Assembly (NCBI RefSeq): GCF_021130785.1
Contig: NC_060211.1
Coordinates: 28,505,001 to 28,569,000 of the forward strand
Direction: 5' to 3'
From: Homalodisca vitripennis
Taxonomy: Eukaryota; Arthropoda; Insecta; Hemiptera; Cicadellidae
DNA length: 64,000 nucleotides
In this document: positions 46,205 through 55,899 of the stretch, in pieces
Layout: every line of letters begins with the position of its first letter
Position numbering within the stretch: position 1 is the stretch's first letter
Translations under genes and position numbers: made by a program
Notes under the pieces: model-generated
The model's input: only the letters and a program-made list of their open reading frames with translations
Told to the model about the DNA's origin: nothing
Databases searched by the model: none

Positions 46205-46690
46205 AGTTTACAGTCCATTGTTTCTCGATATACCCTACTATCTTGCAGACAGAACGTTCTCTAAAATGATAGGTTCCGTTGACGCTCAATTAAAAGTACA
46301 ATACGTACAAAGCCCATTGTTTCTCGATATACTATCTTGCAGACAGAACGTACTCTAAAATGATAGGTTCCGTTGACGCTCTATTAAAAGTACAATACGT
46401 ACAAAGCCCATTGTTTCTCGATATACTATCTTGCAGACAGAACGTACTCTAAAATGATAGGTTCCGTTGACGCTCTATTAAAAGTACAATACGTACAAAG
46501 CCCATTGTTTCTCGTTATATTATCTTGCAGACAGAACGTACTCTAAAATGATAGGTTCCGTTGACGCTCTATTAAAAGTACAATGCGTAAAAAGCCCATT
46601 GTTCTCGATATACTATCTTGCAGACAGAACGTTCTCTAAAATGATAGGTTCCGTTGACGCTCACTCAATTAAAAGTACATTGCGTCAAAA
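46205..46690. repeat. 94-bp minisatellite, about 5 units
   Basis: The unit contains GTACAAAGCCCATTGTTTCT, CGATATACTATCTTGCAGAC, AGAACGTACTCTAAAATGAT, AGGTTCCGTTGACGCTCTAT. The inner three units are almost identical. 'TCCGTTGACGCTC' resembles the family A end 'GATAACGCTCAGC', so the unit may have been seeded by a family A copy. Confidence 0.93.
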
Positions 46691-47129
46691 TTAATGATGT
46701 CCGCCAATGTTGCGAACCTCCTTTTTTGTTTTTCTTCAATTAATCTACGCTATTGAATATCACATGTGCTTAAAAGTTTATCTAGGTACTATCAAAAGCA
46801 ATCTCAGTCAAACATTTTCAGTGTACAAGCATACATGTTTTTTATGCAACGTTTATATTGTTATTTATATTTTGTAGCCTATCATTATAGTTTATTAATA
46901 TTTATATTTTTAAAGTTGGAATTTTCATAAAATTAATGTTTTTACTCGTATTAACGTACTATTCAATGATTTAAACCATTTTAAACTTCTTTTTTAAATA
47001 CAAATATTTTATATCAAGTTATTGCTGGTATATCTCATTTATTAATTGATAATAAGTCAACTAATCGATTTCAAATTACGCACCTTTCCTCATGATAACT
47101 AAGTATGTGTATATATTTTATAAATTTAC

Positions 47130-47540
47130 ATTAAATTGTATTAATGGCAATAGCCTTATTTAATTTCAATAAACATTGAATCGTAAAAAGTACTTGCTCC
47201 GCCGAGAGTCGAACCCGGATCTCTCACTTGCCGGGTGAATGTGCTACCATTACACCACAGAGCGCTTACTTTTTCCGATTCAATTATTTTGTATTTGGCC
47301 GTATGTGTCACATATGCGTTTAAATAAGCAAACTAACATATGATCGGAAGACCAAATACATGTCAAACGACTTTTATTTACATTAAATTGTATAACTGGC
47401 AATAGCCTTATTTAATTTCAATAAACATTGAATCGTAAAAAGTACTTGCTCCGCCGGGAGTCGAACCCGGATCTCTCACTTGCCGGGTGAATGTGCTACC
47501 ATTACATTTATAATGTATTTTATAAATTTGCAATAAATGC
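47130..47540 (-). repeat. Direct duplication of a tRNA-like unit, second copy truncated
   Basis: Two copies about 255 bp apart share 'ggcaatagccttatttaatt', 'tcaataaacattgaatcgta', 'aaaagtacttgctccgcc' and the tRNA-like sequence. The second breaks off inside the D-arm (after 'gctaccattaca') and continues into AT-rich DNA. The spacer has an inverted TGTATTTGG/CCAAATACA pair. This may be an isolated tRNA-derived retroposon or a local duplication. Confidence 0.7.
47197..47266 (-). tRNA. tRNA-like sequence, anticodon position GGC, probably a pseudo-tRNA
   Basis: On the minus strand a cloverleaf can be drawn. The acceptor is mostly paired with a mismatch at the first pair. D-arm GTGT/GCAC encloses AATGGTA. 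Anticodon stem TTCAC/GTGAG has loop CCGGCAA. The variable loop is 4 nt and the T-arm CCGGG/CTCGG. Box A (TGGTGTAATGG) and box B (GGTTCGACTCT) fit. Position 33 is C instead of the universal U, and GGC is not a usual eukaryotic tRNA-Ala anticodon. A functional gene is therefore unlikely; a degenerate tRNA-Gly-like or SINE origin fits better. Confidence 0.5.
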
Positions 47541-47739
47541 TAACCATATTCTAGATTGACGAATTTGGAAGTTATTAAATCAATAGTATAGTAAGATATT
47601 ACAGTTACTACACAAGACATGAGTATGTCACATAATTTGTCACGTAACAGACATAGCTGAGGGTTCGTGGAAACCTTGATGTGGATGCATCATTACATTA
47701 GTTACATGTGTTATGAAACATGTTAAAATGACATATGAC

Positions 47740-47925
47740 TGTACTCAGTTTGACTGAAAATTTATTTGCAAATGTTATTTTCTCATTGCCATCATGGTTA
47801 CCCGTAGGATGATGGAAAAATGTTCGCTAACGCTCAGCCAAATACAATGAAGTGACATGCGCCAACGTATAAATTGGGGTTGCTGATGTAGAAATAAAGG
47901 TTTATGCAAAATTTCAAGTGTACAC
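47740..47925 (-). repeat. Dispersed repeat family A, copy
   Basis: Contains 'gttcgctaacgctcagcca', 'tgacatgcgccaac', 'gatgtagaaataaaggttta' and 'caaaatttcaagtgtac' in reverse family order. Confidence 0.6.
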
Positions 47926-48365
47926 TGACGCTTAACCGCTTTTTTGTACGGGACCGCTTAAGCAAAATACGGCAAGAGTTAGTATTTTAATGTTATTACC
48001 ACACTTTGAACTAAGAGCAATTTCTTTACTTAGAAGCTCTTTATATATAGGCAAAGTGATACTCAAAAATAAACGGTTGTTTATTTTGATCTTAAGATTA
48101 TCCACCTCACTATCAACCAATGTCAAAGATCCACATATGATGGGTTTTTTCAGATACACATTTTGATACATTAAGATTATCTTTTATTGACAGAATTTGA
48201 AATAAGATGTCAACCGAATTACTTTTCTCTCGATAGTTCTTTATAAAGGGCCAACCGAAATACAAACAAGTAATATTTGTGGAAACAATACAAGTTTATA
48301 TTTAGGACGATTCGTTTTTAAAGAACAATCTTGTAAAATGATTAACAGCACTGGTACAATCGACG

Positions 48366-48734
48366 TTACAAGGAATAATGTGTGTAAAAATACAATGAAT
48401 ACCAGGAAAGACGAAATATATTGGTTTTCCTGAAATGTTGCATGTCCAAGTTATTTATTTTTCTGATTGCCAATCTTTGAAATAAACAGTAATAGGTCAT
48501 CATACATTTGACAGTCAATATTAAAACAGAAGATGTGTTTATTTTCCTTGTTCTGGCACACGGACATTCGTTATTAATATGCAAATGTGTACTTTCCCAG
48601 ATCTCAGTACGCAATGGACCGTACAGAACAAAACTTACTGCATTTGGCTCTTCTGGGGGTTCGCTTTGAAGTAAACGCAGACGAGCGCGTGTTTGCATAC
48701 CTGCAGTGTTAGGTGCTTTGTGAGGATGGATCAA
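48366..48734 (-). other. Unassigned 122-codon open frame
   Basis: The N-terminal half (MIHPHKAPNTAGMQTRAR, then EPPEEPNAVSFVLYGPLR) has protein-like composition in GC-richer DNA; the C-terminal half is AT-rich and looks like read-through. I recognise no domain and see no clear splice sites. It may be an exon, a TE fragment or chance. Confidence 0.2.
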
Positions 48735-48934
48735 AGGACTTCAGCTCGCAGAGGCCACAAAGACATTGGTGTAACAGTGTTTGTTACTTAACTACCGTGA
48801 AAGACTTGTTTACATAAAATATCTCTTTTTATCCATCGGTCGTTGAAATTATATCACGTTTAGTAGCAATATTTTTGGTTCAACATTAGCGAAGCTTGAA
48901 GAAGGGAACAATACTTCTGAAAACTAATTGAGCT

Positions 48935-49060
48935 GTAAACTATAAACTTCATTTTTATGTAGTCATCATCGAGGTTTATGGTAGGGATGTGCATTCATGA
49001 GATTTGGCTGAGCGTAAGCGAAGCCTAACTTTCCGCCGGATGTAGCGACAACGGGTTGAG
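48935..49060 (+). repeat. Dispersed repeat family A, copy
   Basis: Has 'catcatcgaggtttatggta', 'gggatgtgcattcatgag', ATTTGGCTGAGCGTAAGCG and 'aagcctaact'. Confidence 0.6.
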
Positions 49061-49128
49061 GTATAAAGGTTAAACTCTGCATGCTTTTCTAACACTCAGT
49101 AGGTTAGGAATATTACTCTGGAAACAGG

Positions 49129-49365
49129 ATTTTCCGGACATTTAGGTTATACACTACCGTCGTTCAGTTATACAAAAATATCAGTAAAACTGTTTCGAGA
49201 TCTGCAATCTGATCTATTCTTTAGGTAACTAACTAACCTAACACATAAGTACAAGTTAGTTATTTACCTGAAGAAGGGATCTGATTGCAGATCTCGAAAC
49301 GTAGTGTTACTGATTTTTTGTATAAATTAACTATGGCAAATGTTCGGAAAATCTTGTTTCATTCA
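49129..49365. mobile_element. Fold-back element family B, compact palindrome
   Basis: Arms 49129-49235 and 49250-49355 are inverted repeats with almost no loop. The outer part is GGATTTTCCGGACATTT against AAATGTTCGGAAAATC. The inner part contains the GAAGAAGGGATC...GATCTCGAAACGTAG hairpin motif in both arms. The plus-strand arm has the better preserved motif. Confidence 0.75.
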
Positions 49366-49399
49366 CAATCAGCCCATCGTAAAAAAAACATCAAACAAA

Positions 49400-51890
49400 G
49401 AAATTTTACTCTGTATGTACACCTTCACGAAATTCACGTGCTGTAGATTTGAATTTTTCCGTTTTCATGAACATCACTTGAATAGTCACTTGATACTTAA
49501 AATTCACTTTTCTTTTGTAAACTTTCTTATGAAGACGCAACAAAGGTTTTGTTACGCGAATTCGCAACAATTGATTGCTGTCGATAAAACTCTCAAAAAA
49601 ACTTTTAGATATCAATAAAAAGATACATTTCCGTCTTCAACATTAATTCACTTCTGTACTGGCAAGATAGAGTCAAAAGTTATATACATCCTTCTACGAT
49701 GGTATTTCTTTCTATCACTCAGGGGAATATCAAGATATCTAATTGATTTATTTGTTTTAAATTTAGATAAAATCTCATTTCTAAATAGTCAAGGCATTCA
49801 ATTATAGTAGACCTGACCAGGATGGAGTCAATACGTCAATTGCTATAAATCAGCAGATATTCATAAGAGAAAGCATGATTACGAGGCATGATTTCAGGTA
49901 ACGTTTAGTACTCTGTCTAAGCAGTTAACTTTTCGGTCAATCATATCCCACCAGAATATCATTTAAACGAGGCCCAAAACCTCGTAGCGTAGCGAAGCTA
50001 CATATTGCCAGATGTATTCCTAACTTTTTATTAAACTACAACAACTTTAGTGTTTTAAAACGTCACGAAATCATAAATCAAAAAGTGAAACTTTTTACGC
50101 AGAAAGCTGTCAAATATCGGTAGCCTGAGGTGTTCAAACAAGCCGCATCGTACTCTCGTCAACTTTGTTTAATATAAAATTTGCAAGAAAGTATTGTTTG
50201 CTCAGGGAAATATAAAGACTTTGAAGATTTTTTTATGAACTATTTGGAAATGTTGGGAGACAAAGATCTATCTCTTGACCAATGTTACGAAAGTTAATTA
50301 AAAAGTGAACTTTAATGTGCCGTATCAGTCGCATTTACTGCAGTAACTTAAATGCTGAATAAAATTTTTATATATTAATTAATGTTTACTTATTATCTTC
50401 TTGAATGTGTCAAACTACTTAGTAAATTGTGAAAATAACGGTATGCCGTTATGAGTTAAGTTGAATCGCATTTACCTTAGAACCGGTTGTAAATTGAGTT
50501 AACACATCAGATTTACTGTAATAATTGCCGTAATTGGTGAGTTTATGAGCCAAATCCGTCAATCTAGTAATGTGCGAACCACTGAGCTGAGTTAATTTAT
50601 TAATTGACAATGAAGTGACAAGAGGTGTACAATATTTACAGTTTCATGGCTGGATCACACCCCCACCTCCCCCCCCCCAACACACTGTAGGATTAGCCCA
50701 CTCTACCCAACCACTTCCCTGTTGATCACAATGTCATGTTGATTGTCTAGCACTTTATAGCTTTCTGTATCCCGTGAAGCTGACAATATTAATTGAACTA
50801 AATACTTGTATTAACATTCAACAGTGTTATGGAATAATGTAATTTAAGTACAATGTTCCCGAAAGCAAATCTACAAAAAGTATTACAAAACTACATAGTT
50901 GTTATCCTTAATGTTACTCGTATTCCTCTACTATAACACACATAAAAGGATCTCAATAATTAGGCAATCAAATATAATAAGGTCTTATCCATTGCATAAT
51001 ATAAGTTATTCCATCGGTTGCATATAAATGCATATATACGCCATTCCCTGGATAGCGGCATACATCTGTCTGAATAGGCGGGAGCTTTTTTATGAGTTTT
51101 TTTTAATACTTCTGGGAGCTACAGAGTTGTCATCAGAAACCTTTACTTTCACCAAGAATATATGCCGTTTGTGTTTTTGGGCATTGTAAAACATGTCCAT
51201 TAATGACACACAGAAATTAGTAACCGCTAAATATTATAGGTATTTGAATAAGTGAATCCCATAATATCCAAATTTCGATATCTCGCAACACTTGATTCAT
51301 GATTTCGTGATCTACAATAAAGTTGCAAGAGGAATCGTAATTGACATGGATAGTTTTAAATAATATTCTAAAAGAATTTTTACTTTTTGGTCAGTAAAAA
51401 AAACAAGAAATAAAAATTGGTGACACCGTTGGGAGAATAAATGAATTTTCCGAATCAACAGACGAATGGATCTTTATTAGATTGTTTAGCTCGTATTTTG
51501 CACCGGTTTGTGTTACAGATTCTGTACACGGAATCCTAAATGTTTTTATGTAAAAGTTAATATTTTGTTTATAATATAAATATGGAGAAAATCAGCACAT
51601 GTCTAATTTACCTGCATTTTGTACTAATCATACATAGTAGAAGTTTTCTTGCTTGGACAGCAAAGGTATGTTTAGCAATGATGTATACCTAAGAATCGCT
51701 CTTATTTCCTTATCAGTTTACACCACAAGATTCTGTCAAAGCCAGAAGTTCGTAGTTAGTATGGGTGTATTATTGCAGAAAATAGTTTACTCACTTTAAA
51801 TTTATCTGTGTGTAATTTAATATTTCATGTCCTTATGATGAACATACTTTTGAAAATAAAAACAATTAAATAAATATATTTGTCAAATAC
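49400..51890. other. Stretch without recognised genes
   Basis: AT-rich, with overlapping frames on both strands at 49340-49618 that lack motifs. A C-rich tract lies at 50659-50690. Confidence 0.5.
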
Positions 51891-51892
51891 CT

Positions 51893-51894
<2 letters not shown>

Positions 51895-51962
<68 letters not shown>
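51895..51962. repeat. (TA)n microsatellite
   Basis: Uninterrupted TA run directly abutting the Helitron-like element; it may be the element's 5' simple-repeat end. Confidence 0.95.
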
Positions 51963-51965
<3 letters not shown>

Positions 51966-52443
51966 GAATGTTTGTGTGTTTTTCCTTTATGGAATCGCAA
52001 AATATTAGACAGACCATTATGAAAATTTGTATGTATACGTATTTTTCCACGGAGAAGGTTTATAAGCTATGCCCATTGATGTAACTCACCACCAAGCGGC
52101 GCTGCAAAAGATAACAGGTTTAAAAGCGCCTGTACAGTATAAACTGCAATTACGAGACAGTTACGTATATTACATAGCCAAACACTATTTGAAGGCGCTA
52201 AGGTATTATGTATGTTTGTCTTTAAGATACATTTCTGATTGAACTTAAAGTTTGAGTGTTAGACCACTTTATAATAATGACTACATGTACGTGCACAATG
52301 GCTATAAACATAAACATATTTTCTTGATCGTGGCAACAAGGCAAACTCTACATCGGCGTTGTAAATATAATTCAATTAAACCAGAAGTTCAAATACACGG
52401 GCAAAGCTTACGAAAAGCTTGAAAAGCCGCGGGAAACAGCTAG
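51963..52443 (+). mobile_element. Non-autonomous Helitron-like element
   Basis: It opens AATGAATGTTTGTGTGTTTT, then GGAATCGCAAAATATTAG, ATTATGAAAATTTGTATG, TTTTTCCACGGAGAAGG, and CACCACCAAGCGGCGCTGC. It ends ACGGGCAAAGC...AAGCCGCGGGAAACAGCTAG followed by T. 'GAAGCCGCGGGCAACAGCTAG|T' with a CTAG terminus is the recurrent 3' end of arthropod Helitron/Helentron-derived elements. No Rep/helicase coding sequence is present. The exact 5' boundary next to (TA)n is uncertain. Confidence 0.55.
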
Positions 52444-52449
52444 TATTAA

Positions 52450-52810
52450 ATAAATGTGGCTCATATGTCATCGATTGTTGGGGATTAGGTTCTACCACCA
52501 CAACGCTCACCACAAGGCAGCCTATACCCCTGATTGTCTGATCATCCCCACCACAACAGTCACGTGGTATTGAGTATACCTCTCTCCCTAATTGTACGCC
52601 CTGAATATCATGTGAATTACAGATAGGGCAGCTTAACTTTAATTTCAAATTAATATTGCATCACGTGTCCACGAATCTATAGTTCGATTTATTTTAACTA
52701 ATTTCGTACCGTTTTGAAACAAAATTGTTTTATTACATGTTTAAAACACAGAGCTAGAAATGTACTAAGGGAGTACATACATATACAATTATTTAATTGT
52801 ATATCCTTGT
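52450..52810. other. Stretch without recognised genes
   Basis: Minus-strand frame 52376-52648 overlaps the Helitron end and has no domain I can name. Confidence 0.4.
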
Positions 52811-52813
52811 ATG

Positions 52814-52955
52814 CTCACCCCCAGGGCCGCATTTACAAATTCGGCGCCCCTAGGCCTACAGACCAAAGAGCGCCCCCCCCCCCAGAGGACTCTGATTACA
52901 CTGACGTAGAAATCCAGTAAATTTCTTAATTACGTAATTTTGATGAAAGATAATT

Positions 52956-53033
<78 letters not shown>

Positions 53034-53246
53034 AGTGTTTTGAATAAATAAAAGCAATGGACCAATGAATGAGTCAACGTCGCACCCCGGACCTAGTTGA
53101 CCTTGGCCACCCGCCCCGCCAAGCGCCAACACCACCCGCCGCCGCAACTTTTTTTTGTGTACTTTAAAATTTATGCGCCCCCTAAAATTTTGCGCCCTAG
53201 GCCTGGGCCTAGTGGGCCTATAGGGAAATGCGGCACTGCTCACCCC
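52814..53246. mobile_element. hAT-type MITE with 8-bp target-site duplication
   Basis: The 417-bp element at 52822-53238 is flanked by perfect 8-bp direct repeats CTCACCCC (52814-52821 and 53239-53246). Terminal inverted repeats are CAGGGCCGCATTTAC and, on the opposite strand, CAGTGCCGCATTTCC (13 of 15 identical). Subterminal GGCGCCCCTAGGCC and GCGCCCTAGGCC blocks are also inverted. The 8-bp duplication and CAGNG termini place it in hAT. The interior holds a C-run and a 70-bp (TA)n, with no transposase. Open frames in it are fortuitous. Confidence 0.88.
52960..53031. repeat. (TA)n microsatellite inside the hAT MITE
   Basis: Long TA run within the MITE interior. Confidence 0.95.
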
Positions 53247-53249
53247 GTA

Positions 53250-54280
53250 CAGTAGATTATTGATAGTTGAACGAGCTTTTCGTCTTCTTGTAGCTGCCCA
53301 AAAATGAGCCCAAGCTATCAAAATCAATCCTTTACTTTGACTAAACTATTCAATTATAAAGAAATGAAGATGTTTTAATTATTGAAACAGATTAAAAAAT
53401 GGTCATATGTTACTTAGGGCATAGCAAGTAACGTATTAATGTTAAACGGAAAGAATATTACACTGTACATTCCATGGAATATTCACATTGAGTACAGTAC
53501 TTAGTTGTTCTGGCGAGAGGGGAATGGGGAACAGAATTCAATTTGAAGGGCATAATGATTATTTCAAAGGGGGCTTGCACGTTCCGTGATTTATGAGGTC
53601 TAAAGTACTCGCCAAAATAAGGGCTTGGGAATATTCCCCCGCCAAATTGTTCTGCTCTAAGAACGTATAAATGTGTTCTAGCCTACAAAATTTTGAGTGC
53701 AATATTAATGTTTGTCTTAAAATTGGGGGGGCGCATGGACCCCCTGATCCTCCTTATATACATCCATGTCTACTCATGGCATGCCCTAATATTGGTTAGT
53801 TTAAACAATATACGGTCTATTTCCTCATAACATGATTGGTAATAATTAATTGAACTTGTAACTACACTTGGAAAAGTGTGAAGTATAATACTAAACTCTA
53901 CGATGGTGTAAACTGCTCGTAACTTTTAACTATTTTATTAACATGCAAATACGTCCAAACAACATGCGTGACTCCGCACAAAGGGATTTTAATAGGAGGA
54001 GAAAGGGCAGATCATAAACTCACTTTCTTCATCTTTCATTAACATGTCCTTTGTATTGCAGTCATATTAATATTTGCATGTAACGTTAAACTTATGATGC
54101 GCTTTATATAACTTTTATACGATCTAGGACTACCTTCCTACATTTTATGTCCTGCAGTATAAGTTTTATTATAGGTGAAGGTGCTTTGATTAACGAATCC
54201 GTAATGTTTGCAGGTAAGTACCATTTGCTGGTGAAGAAATTTGCAGTACGCCGAACGTCTGCATGTGAGTATGCTATAGA
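53250..54280. other. Stretch without recognised genes
   Basis: AT-rich. A G-run/C-run pair at 53725-53745 (GGGGGGGCGCATGGACCCCC) resembles subterminal sequence of some DNA transposons, but no termini were found. Confidence 0.4.
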
Positions 54281-54283
54281 TAA

Positions 54284-54339
<56 letters not shown>

Positions 54340-54340
54340 C
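54284..54340. repeat. (TA)n microsatellite with GTATA interruptions
   Basis: TA run with two GTATA interruptions. Confidence 0.95.
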
Positions 54341-54344
54341 ACGT

Positions 54345-55385
54345 TCTTAATCTTGTTCTTAACAGAATTCATTATTTTTTTAAAAACCTGCAAAATCGAT
54401 GAACAATGCATGATTCCTTCCAGCGCTGTTAGTGACGAAACAGCGTTCAAGAAAAAAATCTTTAGCTGACTTCAAAAAGCCTTTGATGCGGAAAAAACTC
54501 GAAAAATAGATTATAAAAATATATATTACCAGCATAAACCGTTCTCCGAGGAACATCAAATATAATCCGTATTGAATAGGAGTATATCTCTTACTCACTA
54601 CCTGTATGTACAATTAGAATTATTTAACATTATCGTTTTTAACAGATCACATAAAAAGTATTTCTATGTAGTGGGTACTTTGTTGCTTTGAAATATAAAT
54701 AATATCTACGCTTGACTTAATCGCAGTGTGATTAAATTTAACATGCATTACTTAACATTCTACAAAAACAGAAAGCTTTCGATGGTTTTTTTAATAGGAT
54801 AAAATATTTCAGAAACTGAAAATAAAGTTCTGTTACAATAATTCTATTATCAAAATGCACAGTAATTGTTTACAAATAATCAATAATGTAGCACTTATCT
54901 TAAGTACTAACGATAATTATAAATGTCATATTTACTCAAAATTAATATTTGTGCTGAAATATATAATTTTAAATTCGTATAAGTTCCAACAGTCTGATTT
55001 AACATTATTTGCAGTTTATTTATAAATTCATAACATGTGTGACTAAAAATAGAGCCTCTAGATGTAATGGTAGCCCAGCGGGTGCGAGTAGGAAGAGTAC
55101 ATTGTGTACATCAATCTTTATTGGTTGAGCGTTTGTGAATATTGTTTTACATTTGGGTAATTACGATAGCAACGGAAATATTCCAGAATAAATACATTTT
55201 CCAAGAAAATGAGTATAATTACTAGTATCTGAGTATCTGACGTTTCAACCTCCGAGAAAATTTAACTTCCCAATACATATATCACCACTTAGTGGCGTGT
55301 CATATAAAATTTTTAAACACTGATATAAAACTCAACATAGCTAATAAAAATTTTAATGTATTATGTGGCAAGATATTTCGAGAAA
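54345..55385. other. Stretch without recognised features
   Basis: AT-rich with no convincing frame. Confidence 0.5.
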
Positions 55386-55389
55386 GATT

Positions 55390-55640
55390 TCATATGTAGA
55401 GTTTACATTTTATATGACACTCCATTTCTACATAGACAGATTGAGACTTATGATAACGCATGTCCATCCTTGGGATTTGGCTGAGAGTAATTGAAGCCTA
55501 TCACTTAGTAGGGGGATTACAATTTATCTTCCGTCTGTAGGGGGATGTAAAATGTGTTTTCTGCATGATTGTCTCGCTTTCCGATGAATATCTCGGTAAT
55601 AGAATTACAGACTTGTCATTTTGCAAACAACATCATCGAA
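55390..55640 (+). repeat. Dispersed repeat family A, copy
   Basis: Has 'ttctacatagacagattgag', 'gataacgcatgtccatcctt', GGGATTTGGCTGAGAGTAA, 'aagcctatcacttag' and a following 'gtctgtaggggg...gaatatctcgg' part that suggests a second, partial copy in tandem. Confidence 0.6.
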
Positions 55641-55899
55641 AGGTGTTACGGGACACGAGATGTACTGCACTATTTTGTGTTGAAAATCTCTAAATTCTAT
55701 TACAGTTAAAGTATGCCACAATTTAAAACAAAATTTTTATTTTCGAGTTCGAATTTTACGAACATAAAGTACCTAAGCCAAGTAAAATGTCCAAAAACGA
55801 GAGCCTTCAACAAAAACAACTACTAGGTGTTTTCAGAATTGTCTGAGAATTAGTTTTTAATCAAATCCATACAATGGTGATATTATAGTGACAAACCAA

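Noticed and set aside
52714..53327. Open frames in the hAT region, including a Tyr-Ile repeat protein
   Set aside because: The YI runs come from (TA)n and the rest from the MITE interior.
53725..53770. G-run/C-run pair resembling a DNA-transposon end
   Set aside because: No partner terminus or target duplication could be found.
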